Source of the DNA: Linum tenue
Taxonomy: Eukaryota > Streptophyta > Magnoliopsida > Malpighiales > Linaceae
NCBI GenBank assembly: GCA_946122785.1
Contig: CAMGYJ010000009.1
Span: forward strand, 8,524,937 to 8,588,936
DNA: 64,000 nt
Direction of reading: 5' to 3'
A program made the position numbers and the translations under genes. Below are positions 23,500-39,751 of the stretch, piece after piece (positions within the stretch are counted from its first letter, which is position 1; each line of letters starts with the position of its first letter). The notes beneath the pieces are model-generated. The model was given only the letters and a program-made list of their open reading frames with translations. It was not told the origin of the DNA and did no database searches.

Positions 23500-24200
23500 G
23501 TTTGCTTCTCAGCAGCGTCCAAGTGTAGCATTCAGATTAGGTACCTCTATGGCATGTTCCGAGCTAAAAGATTTTACCTCTTGGATTAGCTTATCCCATC
23601 TTTCATCTCGTCCCTAATCTGACCATGCAGACAAATTGACCCGTCCCGTCCCTCGCCCTTCAGGGACGGGACGGGTCAGTGGGATTACCGAGTCAACCTT
23701 ACACTCCTAGTGGCAACCCATGAGTCGGGTATCTCTAAATCCAACCTAGTGAGCAGTATAATGGGTTTAAACTCGAACCCACCCAAAATCCATCAAGTTA
23801 AATTTAACCGGTTTTGACCGAATTGGTTCGGCTAGAGAATTCGTGTGTTCGGGTTTTGTTGCCAAGTCCTTTCACTAATGAGGTTGAAGCCCCTGTTCAG
23901 AATCAACAAGCTGTCGTTATTTGTTTGTCCCCCCGCCATAGGCAGCAAGAGCCAAGAAGTAGTTAGGCCCAATCCTTTGACGCGCTAGTCCACGGCACAC
24001 GGGCCTCAAAAGCCCAAAATACAACTCATAGATCATAAATCGTATTGGGCTGAGTTGACGCTCAATTGCTAACGGACGGAGTGCTCCCCCACCACGTGTA
24101 CGGCCTCGATAAACCTTCAGGCGGACGCGTCGTGCGAGGCACCATCTTATAGTACCATCTCCTCACCAAAGAAAACGACAGCCCAAAACCCAAAATTTCC
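23500..24200. other. Intergenic and promoter side of the Tify-binding gene
   Basis: Contains a GC-rich inverted stretch around 23640-23670 (GTCCCGTCCC and its complement). Otherwise nothing is recognised. The leader exon of the next gene probably begins after about 24200 and has a donor at 24286. Confidence 0.4.
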
Positions 24201-24819
24201 AGTTCGGCTTTCCATTTCCCCTAACCCGCAACGGCGCAACCCACCCTCCTGGATCTCGCCGCAATCACTGTCCGTACGATCGCCGGTAAGCTTCCCCCGT
24301 TAACTGTAGACAGGAGCTTTCTCCTTCCTTGATCATTGACAGTACTGTCGCATGATGAGTTCCATAATTTGATTTCCTCTGTTTTTTTTTTCCTTCTCAC
24401 CATTCCTCCGAATTGGAGATCTCTCTTCCTAGCTCTATTTGGTTAGGTAGGAGTTGATTGGATCACTAGGGTTAGGCTTCTTCTGGCCTGCATTTTCTCA
24501 TCACTTTCATTTGACAAGGAAAGATGGGAACTTTTCTAACCTGCTTCTTTTGGCATTTCAATTAATGGTGCTTTGTGACTTGAGTTTAATTGCTGGAAAA
24601 AATGAAGCGCGGTTCAGTAAATCGATCACCCAATTCGTACCTTGTTTGAATCTACCCTATCTTTTCGTTTCTTATATGCAGGTCTTAAGTGAAAAATGGC
24701 TAATTGTTCCTGCTTTATTTATTGGGTTGGTTCTTGTAGGTACTCTGCCAGAGAAGGGTGGGCTGTCAGCTTGCATGTCGTGGAAAGATCTGCTAGCTGG
24801 AAGTAGCAATTAGCGAGAA

Positions 24820-27291
24820 ATGGTATTGTACCCGAAACTCAGGCTAAATTGAATCTCTATTGACTAATCAGATACCCATTGCATTAAATGTTAAGCTAGA
24901 ATTAGCTGCTACTTGTAAACTTGATGCCTTCTGCATGTACTTATCGGGATAGATCTTTCCAAGTTGTTTTTCTTGAGCATGTTAATCTAGCTTGGGTTCT
25001 GATATATGTTGCTTATGTGCCGTCAAAATGGATGATCTAATTTCTTGTTAAGGTACATTTTCCTTTCTCCTCCGGCACTGGATAGAAATGACACTCAGTG
25101 ATGTTTCTTCAACCAACCTTGAGGAATATCGTGATATGGTGACATGTATATATCAATTTATTAACAACAGGCGTGTCTCTCTCAGCATCATAGATTGAGA
25201 GGTCTAGGGTACTGGGATGTCCTTTCTTATGTCATTTCATTGCACTTCTTTTCATTGTGTTGTTTGATTCCATGCTGCATTAGTTTGGTTTCTGAGTGCT
25301 AATTGGTTTTACTTCAGAATACGTTCTGTCTTAACTCTCTGTATATGTGATGACTTACCCTGACAGTCGTTTCAGAATCAAGGATTTTGGATGGGGAAAA
25401 GTGTTGGTTGTGTAAATAGTGGAGATGATAACGAGGATCCTTCTAGAAGTGATGCTAAGCGTTCTCATCAGTGGATCATGGATGCTGCTGAGGCAGAGCT
25501 GTTTCCCAACAAGAAGCAGGCAGTAGGAATTCCAACCCATAATTTGTTTACAGGACTGCTGACGTCAAATATTCCTCCCTGGGGCAATCCTTCTAGTTTC
25601 CAGTCAATCACTGGCCAGTTCACTGACCGGTTGTTTGATCCTGAGCCCTCTAGGACATCCAATTTCGATGAGAGAAACATTGCATCCGTTAGCTCAGAGA
25701 AATTTGACGGGGATAAGAGGAAGATAGAAGATGATCCCTTCGGAAACACTTCTTCATTTGGTTTGTCCATGTCTCATACACTAGAAGATCAGCGTTCTGG
25801 CATAAACTATAGTGGGATCAGAAAAGTGAAAGTCAGTCAGGTCAAAGAGTCTGAGGGTCTCATGCCTGTGTCCCTTGACAATGCTTATAGTAGGGTAGAC
25901 TGTAGCAATTTAGGAACTGGTGATGCATATGAGAAAAGAGATGACGCTTCAATGTCCATGTGTCTTGCTTACCCAAAAGCAGATGGAAGCATAATGTCGG
26001 TTGGTGAATCCTTTGGCCAGGACCATAGTGGTGCCTTCATATCAATGGGACATGCCTACAGTAAAGGGGAAGACAACAACTTGTCAGTCAATCAATCATA
26101 CAAAGAGACCAATGAATCTCTTGTAATGGGTCATGGGTTTCCCAAGGCTGAGAACAATAATCTTGTTACAATGCCACCACAAGCCTACACTAAGGTAGAG
26201 GAGAACAACATTGCGATTGCGGGGAACATGTACAGCGGTGGAGGAAACGAGAGTAATATCTCCTCAATGGGTCAGTGGTACAACAGCGGTGACATGAGCT
26301 GTTTGTCGATGGGTCAGTCTTATAGCAAGGGAGAGAGCACCATAATATCATTTGGTGGTTATGATGAGGATGATACAAACACTTCTGGACGTCTACTATC
26401 CAGTTATGAACTGTTGAGTCAAACTTCAATCCAAGGATTGGATGCAGCAAGTGGAAAAGAGTTGGGTAAATCAAGCTTTGGTGCCCTTGTGTCTTCAGCT
26501 CGGGGAGCAACTGCCTCTGGAACTGGAAGCGATTCTAAGAAGAAAGATGATGCAAAAGCATCAAAGAAAGCTCCTCCTAACAACTTTCCTTCGAATGTCA
26601 GAAGTTTGCTTTCTACTGGAATACTTGATGGATGTCCTGTGAAGTATGTTGCTTGGTCACGAGAGGTACTGTTACTTCATAATCTTTATTGTTGAAGTCT
26701 TGTCTTCCTAATGTGCACTAGGAGCTCATTCTTTCTCTCTTGTTATGCACTTCAGAAGGAGCTCCGTGGAATCATAAGTGGTACAGGCTACCTATGTAGT
26801 TGTCAGTCATGCAATCTTTCCAAGGTGAACATTTGAAATAATGATTTCATAATTGTATGTCCCAAGTTCATGATCAATACATGCGAGGTCATGAGGTAAC
26901 TAATAACTCTACAGGTGATCAATGCATTTGAATTTGAGAGGCATGCTAATTGCAAAACAAAGCACCCAAATAACCACATCTATTTTGACAACGGTAAGAC
27001 AATCTATGGGGTTGTCCAGGAGCTAAGGAGCACACCACAGCACATGCTGTTTGATGTTATCCAGACAATCACTGGTTGTGCTATCAATCAGAAGTCATTC
27101 CGTCTTTGGAAAGGTGATGATGCTTTTTGGTCTAGTGTGTTATTGTTTTTGGATGCAATGGGGCATGTTTGAATTGGAGTTCTGACCCAGGCGGTTTTTC
27201 TTTGGTTTCAGAATCGTTTCTGGCTGCAACTCGTGAGCTTCAACGTATATATGGGAAGGATGAAATGAAACCCCATGTGATACAGCAATAG
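24820..27291 (+). CDS. TDBD-domain (Tify-domain-binding) nuclear protein
   Basis: Five exons join in phase to 549 residues: 24820-24822, 25367-26665, 26756-26824, 26915-27113, 27212-27291. The start ATG is exactly the last codon of a leader exon, followed by GTATTG. Exon 2 then begins with residues SFQNQGFWM. Homologues that I recall begin this way, which supports the choice; the ATG at 25391 is an alternative start. The middle carries loose repeats of the type MGQSYSKGE. The C-terminal part (from about residue 410) is a Tify-domain-binding domain with NVRSLLSTGILDG, CSCQSC, HANCKTKHPNNHIYF and LRSTPQHMLFDVIQ. The Cys/His pattern suggests zinc binding. The family is thought to bind TIFY/JAZ-type partners in the nucleus. 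The exact role here is unknown. Confidence 0.88.
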
Positions 27292-27299
27292 ATGTGATT

Positions 27300-28124
27300 T
27301 AAGGTTGAATTAGCAGCTTGTTTTTTGTGCATAAAAGGTGGTCTCTCTTCCTATGGCAAATGTTTTCTCTCGCTTCCCACCTACTGAAGGCTGGCCGGCG
27401 GCCAGTGGATGTTTTGGAATATGTGGGATTAGTTATGGTGGTGGGACTAAGCTGGGTGAAGCTGGTGGTGGGTCACAGGACCTTTCCTAACCTGCGGGTT
27501 TTGATATGTATGACAGTGGGGGGTATATGCCCCATTCTCTTAAAAGGGTAAAATGGAATTTGAACATGTGGTGGTATTTTGCTTTGGGGTGGAAGTTTGT
27601 GCAATATTTTTGTAGTTATATCGCCATTCTTCCCATGTTGTTTGGAGTCTGTATTATATCACTACTATTGCAGGATGCTTTCTTTGTATTGTATCAGTTA
27701 ATGGAAAATGATGTCCAGTATATATGTCTGGATTGATTCAGTCTGCCGGGCAAATGGGACTCCAATCTCGGTAGGTAAACTGGCCTACCAAAAGTACAGC
27801 GACACTTCTGGCTCAGAATAATAGTCTCAACTCACAAAAGAGGACCACCTTGTCTGATAACCAAAGTGGTGGGGGCTTTGCTCTATTATACAAGGCGTGG
27901 TGCTTTCTCCAGCATATTAAAACAGATAAGGGCCATATGGAGGTGTAGAGGTGTCAAAATAGAATCCGCTCCAAGGAGTCTGTCCATCCATTCAACTGGT
28001 AAATTGAGTTGGTTAAAAGTCAATGACTCGAAGGTTGTTTAATTTGCAATCCAGTTGACTTGCAATTTGGTTTACCCACAACCCCGATTAATCTAAACTT
28101 GATTGGCCCGTAACTTGGTTCGGG
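27300..28124. other. 3' UTR and intergenic
   Basis: About 27300-27740 is probably the 3' UTR of the TDBD gene. No other gene is recognised before the Gypsy LTR. Confidence 0.4.
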
Positions 28125-29235
28125 ATGTTCCCTTAGCCTATTTTACGCTAGGTTGCACTTGTTTGTGTATATTCCAGATTCTAGCAGGTAAATATGGGGA
28201 AGGGGCGGATGTTGGAGGAGTTGGAGCGAAAACGGGACAAAAGAGCCTAAGATATGGTGAAAGTCTTGACCAGGTGTCCAGGTTCACGACCTAGTCGTGA
28301 CATTCGCTGAAGTGAGTGTGACAATGTATAGATTGACAGGGATCTCCGGATTGTGCACGACCAGTCTCACGATTTGGTCGTGAGACGCGATGAAGAGGTC
28401 GTGAGACAAAGCAAAAATGGTGGCACCTTGGTTAGAGTCACGACCAGGGGTTAATTCGGATGGTCGTGGCTCTGGTCATGACTTTGTGATGCAAGCTATT
28501 TCATGGATTTTCATTGTTTTTCTCACTCTAGCTATGGATTAGTTCTCCATTTCACTTAGGTGTTGTACCCTAGTTAGTATGTTTTTTTTTTTATAAGTAA
28601 CCCTAGTTAGTATGTTGTAATTGATTATTTGTGAACCCTATCCTTCATTTGCATCTTGATCATATATTGAGTTGAGTATTATTCATGAAAATTGATGGTT
28701 CTTGATCACTTCCCTCAATTTGGGGCTAATTAACCTAGGTGAGAGAATATCTACCTAGAGTTGATTTAGAGCATTGATGATTCAACACGTGGGTCTATGA
28801 ACGAGTGTGATTAGATTCTTTGTGTCATATCAGGTTTTACACAATTCTGAGAATTGTTGTGGTTGCCTCAATTACCTAGATCAGTTGTACCGCCGCACTG
28901 GGTAGTGTAATTGAACAAATTGGACAACCCGAATAGCGAGTCCTATCTAGATTAGAGCTCCCCATGGTATATGCTAGTGTGAATCAATTTGGGTGTCACA
29001 ACATCGATACAACGTAGACTAGGGGGAAGCACATCCCGGTGAAACTTTTCACTTTCGTGCTTGCTTAGTTTTGGTAATTCAAACATCAATCGGGTTGCTA
29101 GATAACGTGTATTCCATTGAAGTAAGGATAGATAAGTCACCCGTGTTTATATTTGAAATACTTGCTCTATACTACACCTGGTTAGAGGTTTCACTTGGCC
29201 TTTCATCAAGATAGCTGTAGTAAGCGACGAGCATC
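28125..29235 (+). repeat. Gypsy LTR (family G reference copy)
   Basis: The left end is placed near TGTTCCCTTAGCC and the right end near CGACGAGCATCA. Positions 28260-28480 carry six or more CGTGAC/GTCGTGA motifs. The right end is followed by a diverged form of the TGGCGCCGTTGCCGG sequence that follows the LTR in many plant Gypsy elements, here TTGCACCTTTGCCAAGG. Related pieces lie at 12230, 22600, 49092 and 57950. Confidence 0.65.
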
Positions 29236-29540
29236 AAATTTTTCTTGCACCTTTGCCAAGGAGCATGACTTATTATTCGGAATAAGTGAGAGTAGGATCT
29301 TCCACACGTTTGTGTATGCTTGAAGTGAGTTTCAATTGGTATATGACTCGGAGCAACCCGGATCACTTGGAGCCACTAGACGACAACATCAATCGCACTC
29401 TCCGACATCTTGGATGAGCGAGGGAGTCAAGGGATCTGCACAAAAGGATCTGTTAAATCACAAGCGCCAATTCCCCCAGAAACAGCAGCATCAACGATGA
29501 TTTCGCAATGGTGAAAGTAGATGCTGGATTCCATTAAATC
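29236..29540 (+). pseudogene. Gypsy leader and gag start remnant
   Basis: Downstream of the LTR a plus-strand frame encodes residues resembling NPDHLEPLDDNINRTLRHLG (about 29355-29415), like the start of Athila/Tat-group gag proteins. The frame breaks soon after. No pol region follows, so only the 5' end survives. Confidence 0.5.
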
Positions 29541-29896
29541 TTCTTCAGCGCATAGTGAGGAAAATGGGGGTAATCAAATCTCATTACAGTGAAGTAGAGC
29601 GGTCAATGGAGAGGATATTCCATTTGAGAGAGATCCTACACTTCAGTCAATATCAACGCAGACATAATAATACAATTCCCCAAATGACAAACGATCTAAG
29701 CAATTCATACCCAAATGTTGGTGTCCTTGATTGTTTTGGTAGTGTTGTAAAATAATTGATTAGGAGAATAATACAAGCAGCATAGACCACAATAGTCAGA
29801 TAAACAAAATCCAGTTCCCACCAACAAGCAAGAGACTTAGCCGTACGATGAAGACAACGAGGGTATCCCTGTAATCTGTGTTTAAAACCCCCTTGT

Positions 29897-33350
<3,454 letters not shown>

Positions 33351-34316
33351 TGATTCGAAGCGGAACAAATTGACTTCCTTTCAATCACACAAATCCAGGG
33401 AAGGAAGAAAACCTACAACACGGAGGAACAAATGCTAAGGGGAAACCGGGAGAAAGAAGATAAGAAAGGGGAAACAAAAGAACCGAGCGCCGATGAATCG
33501 TTACCGGATCAGGAAGAAGAAGAGGGAGATGAGATGAGATCTAATTAAAACCAAAGTGGGGGAAGAAAGGAAAATGCAGGATGAAGAGGGAAGTGCCTTC
33601 TTCAGATACGTCAGGCACCGGTCTGGCCGTTGAAAAAAATAAACAAAAGAGAAATTAATCATGAAAAAAAATATTTGGGAAGAGAGAGAAATTATGATGA
33701 AGCGATTCGACCTGTAAGATGTATGAATCACTTTTAAGCCGTCGGATCCTTAGATTGGTGGAGATCGGTGTCGATCCAATGGTCCCAATCCGACTATTAA
33801 TACTTTTTCTATGAATGGCCAATTATTGAACTCGTCAATAATGGTGGAGATTTCTTTTTCCTTGGAGCGAGATGGAGACAGACTACTGAGAGATCGAAAC
33901 GACATGGTATCCATGGACATGCTGAGGTTTTTTTTTCTCTTCAAAATACCTAATTGCATTTTAATTTTTGTCTCTGTTTTTTACAAATTATAGGGAGGAG
34001 GATTATATCGTGGTTTAAAATTCAAAGCAGAGATAACGAGCCTAAGTATCTTAGCAATGAAGGTAAATACTATTCAAAAAAATTCATTATAAAATTATTC
34101 AACTTATTAATGTCGAAGATAAACCATATGGTAGAATCCTTTGGAGGGGAATTTATCATAATATAATTGAGAGAGGCGTTTGGGCCACTGCAAGAAGTTG
34201 AATGTGTGGTGTAGTGGGTATCTTTGGGGCCTAAGTGGGCCACTCCTTTCAGGCTTTTATGTTATGGGCTGTGGTACTAAAAAAATTGGCATTTGTACAA
34301 TCGGCTCGAATAACAC
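33351..34316. other. RabE1 5' flank and intergenic
   Basis: Upstream (in RabE orientation) of the start codon. 33351-33540 probably includes leader sequence. No other gene is recognised. Confidence 0.4.
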
Positions 34317-34319
34317 TAA

Positions 34320-34646
34320 GGGGTCGTAAGCACGTAATATAGAATTCATGTATTTGAATAATTCATGTATATTGTAGATTGAGTTGCGAGAACTTGTGTA
34401 ATATTAGAATGCATTGTTTGGCTTGCATGAGTTTATGGTAGAACCCACATAATTTGGCACGAAATCTCAAATACTTTGGGTAAACCCAAAGCATTTGAGA
34501 TATCATGATCACATGAATTCTAGAATTACATGGTGCACCAATATCATGATATCTGTCCAAAAATGAAACAAAAAAAAACAGTGGAATCACAGATATCTTG
34601 TAATTTTAAAATATGTGGGTAGATTACATGCTTACCAAACGACCCC
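34320..34646. mobile_element. Tourist-like (PIF/Harbinger) MITE
   Basis: The 327-bp element begins GGGGTCGT and ends ACGACCCC. Its subterminal AAGCACGTAAT and complement ATTACATGCTT extend the inverted repeat. A TAA trinucleotide flanks both sides (34317-34319 and 34647-34649), the usual Harbinger target duplication. No coding capacity. Confidence 0.75.
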
Positions 34647-34649
34647 TAA

Positions 34650-35550
34650 AATTTTACTTAAATGGAGTTGAGTCATGACTCATGAGTCATCTAACTTTTT
34701 GTGTAGGTTTGCAAATGATAATTATGCTTAGACTAACTTCAATCCTGCAAGTGAATAAGTGATAGATAGCTTCTGAAACTCTCAAATATGAAGTTTTAGC
34801 TTCTCAAATCTCATTTTTACTCCAACTCTCTAAAATGTTAAATTTAGATTTTCACCTTTTTCAACTTATTTCAATAAACCATACTTATTTTGCCTCTAAT
34901 TTTTATATTTACCTTTAATTATTTTTATTTTGTCATTAATTTTGAAAATAAAATTATTTATGTAATTCTTTCTAATTCTAAGACAAAAAAAAATCATAAA
35001 ACTAGCCGTTGATTTGTTACCGTTAACTTCGGGAACACTCCAAATATAACCTTTTTGTAGCAGTTACTTTATGACATTTTTGTCATTTTTTGCATCATGT
35101 CTTTATAAATGACGGTTCTTCATTTTTCATCAACTCATCAGAAACTTCTTCTCACTTCTAAAATAAACACATGTATCATGAATATCTCAAATAGCTCATT
35201 GTCTGGGTTTCTTCATTGCTTGGGCTGAAATTTCTCCAGTGGACTGCTCTTGACCTTTTACCACGACTTCATGAAGGCTTCCCCTCTTTAATGTACGAAT
35301 CACCTTCATCTTTCAATAATTGTCCCTCTTGATCATCCAAATTTATCCAATTGCTTATCCAAAATCATCCTAGAGTGTGTTTGATCTTGAAAAGCACAAA
35401 AGAGCAACAAAAAAAAAGTCATAAAATAATACTAAAACACATCCTACGTCTATTATTAACACATTGATCACATAGTTATGGTTTCTATCTAAATTATAAC
35501 AAAATATACTAAAGATGCATTGATAGGAGGCCAAAATGTATCAAATACAA
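34650..35550. other. AT-rich intergenic
   Basis: No gene or bounded element recognised. Confidence 0.4.
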
Positions 35551-35920
35551 AAGTGATAAATAATATAATTTGAGTGTTATCACCCTCACTATTTCGCTGC
35601 TCGATCGTTTCGGTAACCACCTTCGCTTTGCGAGGCAAATACAACAACTTCAGGAATCGGATGTCTCTTTTAGGCGAGAAAACCTTGTTGATTATCGTTT
35701 GAGGCGATGTTGAATACTTCAACAAGCATACGAGCAAGTGATAAATAATATAATTTGAGTGTTATCACCCTCACTATTTCGCCGCTCGATCGTTTCGGTA
35801 ACCACCTTCGCTTTGCGAGGCAAAGACAGCAACTTCAGAAATCAAATGTCTCTTTAGAGCGAGAAAACGTTGTTGTTTATCGTTTGAGGCGATGTTGAAT
35901 ACTTCAACAAGCATACGAGC
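35551..35920. repeat. Tandem duplication, 185 bp x 2
   Basis: 35551-35735 is repeated as 35736-35920 with few differences. Both contain AAGTGATAAATAATATAATT, CGATCGTTTCGGTAACC and GGCGATGTTGAATACTTC. The minus strand is largely open across each unit, but I recognise no protein family. Confidence 0.9.
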
Positions 35921-36126
35921 TGGCCTTATAGAGAGAAATTTGTTGCATATTGTCCCGAATCTCTCATCAAGTCTCATTAGGAAATCAAAGAGCGCTGCAA
36001 TTTCTTCCTTAGTTTTAATTTGTTTCTCAAACCCACACTAACACAATCCGCAGGTACAGGACAAACGACTAGCTCAAAGAAATTGAAATAGGCAAAATCG
36101 ACCCAGCTTACCTTTTTCTTTAACAA

Positions 36127-36345
36127 ATGGAGGAGTGCCTATTCGTTGCCGTTTCTTTTTCCAACAGGGTATGTGATTTGTTGCTGTTTTGCTTCAACGC
36201 TACGCATCTGTATTTTTTCTCCTTTTTGATTCTCATAAGGTCAGGGCCGGGGTTCCACTTTCTTTCTTCAGGGAGAAGGATTCTATGTAAGAAGTTATCG
36301 TTTTCATTTATTCTCCAATTGTCACACTCCTAGCATTACTGTTTC
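36127..36345 (+). other. Possible truncated gene start, cut by the LINE
   Basis: An ATG at 36127 opens a short frame with a plausible donor at 36169 and an acceptor near 36268, after which the frame runs to the LINE poly(T). No homology is recognised. It may be chance. Confidence 0.2.
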
Positions 36346-36352
36346 AATTCAG

Positions 36353-39300
36353 ATTTTTTTTTTTTGGTGCGAAACAGAGCGCTAGGGGCGCTCTAACCCT
36401 TTAATTACTGATGATTCTCTGGGTCTGAACCCCAATAGTGTCAAAATACAACCAATACCTCAGGGTAGGGCTCGGGACACCAATCAAATGGATTCCTATA
36501 GGCAAAGAATGGCCAACAGACGCCAAATAATCCGCAACATAGTTTCCTTCGCGAAAAACATGCTCGAGCTCGATCTCCCAGTCTCTGGCCAGCAGCTCTC
36601 GGATAGCTGCTATCACGGTATAGTGTGGGTTATGGTCATCCGCATCCTTGATTAGGTTGATTGCCATTGTCGAATCAGTCTGTAAAACCACCTTCCTTGC
36701 TCCCTCCTCCCAGGCCATACGCAAACCGTGCACTATGCCTCCCAACTCTGCATGCGTAATCGAACCTCCACCTAAATTAGCAGCGAAAGCCTTGATGAAT
36801 CTCCCATCACATCCCCTGAGCACTCCACCCGCAGCAGTACTCTTCTGAGCTAGAACCACAGAGCCATCCGTATTTAAACAAACCCAGCCTGTCGGAGGCC
36901 GGTCCCAGCTGATCATGCCACTTCGGCTCCCCCCACTACTACCCGTAACTACGCTCGCCGAAGTGTAAGCTTGGCGGGATTGGTCGACTAGCGTGCGCAC
37001 CTGGTATGCAAGATGGTTGGCTGGCGCAAGCTTCTCTTCAAACACCATAGTGTTTCTGTTCTTCCAGAGTTGCCAGCACAGAATGGCAAACATAGGAGCC
37101 TCGACCACACTACTCTTGCCACCAAGATAGTACATTATCCACTTATCCACATCCCCTTCATTAAAAGGACCATCAGGCTCGCCATCAAGGAAATGGGACC
37201 AAACTAATCTCGCATAAGGGCAATCCCTTATCACATGTATCACTGTCTCCATCTCACCCCCACAGATTTTACAGTCCGCCGACGACGCCAAGTGACGACG
37301 AACACGTTCTGAGTTAGTAAGAAGTTTTTGATGTGATACTAACCAGAAAAACGTGCGCGTACGCTGGGGTCCTTCAATGCGCCAAATATTCCTCCACTTG
37401 GGATGGTGTTGCGGGCCTTCATCCTCCCCACGAACCAGATCGTAGGCTGTGTGCAGCGTAAATCGCCCTGAGCTAGAGAATCGCCAAACAGGTATATCAT
37501 CTCCTGCCGATTGGGGGATCGGGTGCAACTGCACCTGTTGAGCTATCTCTTCAGGGAGGAAAGCCCGAATGAAATCCATGTTCCAGCTGCCATTAAGAGT
37601 CATCTCGGCCACAGTTAACTGCTTTGCTTCGTTCGGTAGGCTGGCCGCAAGCTGCACTAGAGGTGGCCCATCGAATAACCATCTATCCGTCCAGAACCTC
37701 GTCTGCATACCACTCTGGATATTCCACATTAGGCCTTCCGGGATGTAATGGAGGATTCGCAATACGCCTCGCCATAGATTGGATAATCGACCCTTCTCTC
37801 TCGGTCTCCATTCCCCTGCTGTTCGCTTTAAGTACTTTCCCCGAACCACCCGTGCCCAGAGGCTCTCTTGCTCAGTCAGCAGCCGCCACGCTATCTTCAC
37901 CATAAAAGCTTCATTCATCCTGGTCGCATTCCTCAACCCCAAACCCCCCTCCTCCTTGGGTCTGCACACCGTGTCCCAATCAACAAGATGAATCTTTCGT
38001 CCCTGCTCCGAACTCCCCCAGATAAATCCTCTAATTTTCTTGTCGATATACTCCCTGACAGACGCGGGGAGGAACGACGTTTGCATCGTATAAGCCGGGA
38101 GAGATGATAGGACCGACTGTGCTAAAGTAACTCGGCCAGCTAGGGACAGGGACTTGACTTTCCACCCCGCCAGCCTGGAGTCAATCCGATCGATCAGGTC
38201 GGTATACGTGGCTTTAGAAACCCTGTCATGTATCACTGGCACCCCCAAATAGCGCCCCAAATTCAGCGTCACAGGAATGTCAAGGGCCGCACTAATAGCT
38301 ACCGAATCCGAAGCTCTCACATTCTTGGAGAAGAATACTCTTGATTTTGGGCGGCTGATCTGCTGACCCGAGGCCGCAGAGAATTCCTCGAAGCATTGCA
38401 TAATCACTTGTACCTGCTCTATAGAAGCTTCACTGAAGAGAATCAAATCGTCAGCAAAAAAGAGATGAGAGAGACTGGGTCCCGGTGACGACAACCTGAT
38501 GGGTTTCCACTCTCCCCTATCCACGGCAGCCGAGATCAAGTGACCTAGCCGTTCCATACAGAGAGTGAAAATGTATGGGGATAAAGGGCAGCCTTGTCGC
38601 AATCCTCTGGTCGGGTAAAAAGCTTCTGTAAGTCCTCCATTCCACTGGATCTGCATGCTAGCAGAGGTAATACACTGCATGGTAAAATCGGTAAAACTCT
38701 GGGGTACTCCGACTGCTTCCAAAGTATCACGAACAAAACTCCATTTAATTCGATCATATGCCTTGGCCAGATCAATCTTTAGGACCATCCACCCCTTCCG
38801 ACCCTGCTTGGCTCGCATCGAGTGAATGACTTCCTGCAAAACACAGATATTGTCAGTTATATGACGACCCGGGACAAAGCTCGTCTGAGTCTCATGAACG
38901 AGCTCGGGCATCAGTGGCTTGATCCTCTCTGCCAAACATTTAGTCATCATCTTGTAGGTCACGTTGCATAGGCTGATGGGCCGAAACTGCTCGATCAAAG
39001 TCGGTCTCTGGGTTTTAGGGATAAGTGCTACAATCGTCTCATTCACCACTCTAACCCGCGCCGGATCACTCCAACAACTTTGGATAAAATCAACTACCGC
39101 CGGCCCTGCGAAATCCCAACACCGCTGATAGAACAACGGATTTAGACCGTCCTTGCCCGGCGCTTTGAACGGACCCATCGCCCGGACAGCAAGCCAAATC
39201 TCCTCCGCCGTGAAGTTTACATCGAGCCTCTGTACTGAGAGAGCAGGAATGGGGTCGAAAGCAGCCGGCAGGCTACTTGTCGGCGCACCATCATCAGTGT

Positions 39301-39751
39301 ACAGAGTAGTGAAAAAAGCTCGGGCTAGCTCGAGTAGCTGCACTTGATCTTCGACCCACTCCCCCGCTGCATTCTTTAAAGCCACCACTCTATTTCGACG
39401 CCTGCGTTGGATTGCCCTTGCATGGAAATACTTCGTATTACGATCAGCCGAAATGATCCAATCTAATCGTGACTTCTGGCACCAGAGGAGATCTTCATGT
39501 AGTAGAACAGTTTCTAACTCCTCCCGGGTCTCCTTAAGTGCTGCGTTCTCAGAGTCTCCCCCATACCTTCGTTCCAATCGTTCTATCTTTTTCAGCAGGG
39601 AACTTTTCCTTCTCATAATATTTCCAAAGACTTCGGAATTCCATTGCTTTGCTTCGGCTGCAAAGGCCTCCATAGAGGAGACCAAATCCGTTCCTTTGTT
39701 CCACGCATTAAGGGTCATGTCTCCAAACCCCTCATGCGTTAACCATGCCGC
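36353..39751 (-). mobile_element. L1-type LINE, 5'-truncated, ORF2 open
   Basis: Minus strand. The poly(A) is seen as poly(T) at 36353-36364. The element ends abruptly at 39751, within ORF2 and before reverse transcriptase. A 19-bp tandem repeat (39752-39770 and 39771-39789) abuts the 5' junction. I could not identify a conventional target duplication. Confidence 0.88.

Noticed and set aside
23640..23675. GC-rich inverted sequence that could be a terminator or element end
   Set aside because: It is isolated, has no matching partner or flanking duplication, and such short palindromes are common.
24454..24813. A 119-codon open frame with hydrophobic stretches
   Set aside because: It lies in the leader/intron region of the TDBD gene and ends before its start codon; no homology seen.
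36127..36345. A possible gene start interrupted by the LINE
   Set aside because: Listed only at low confidence: no homology, and I could not find a continuation beyond 39790.
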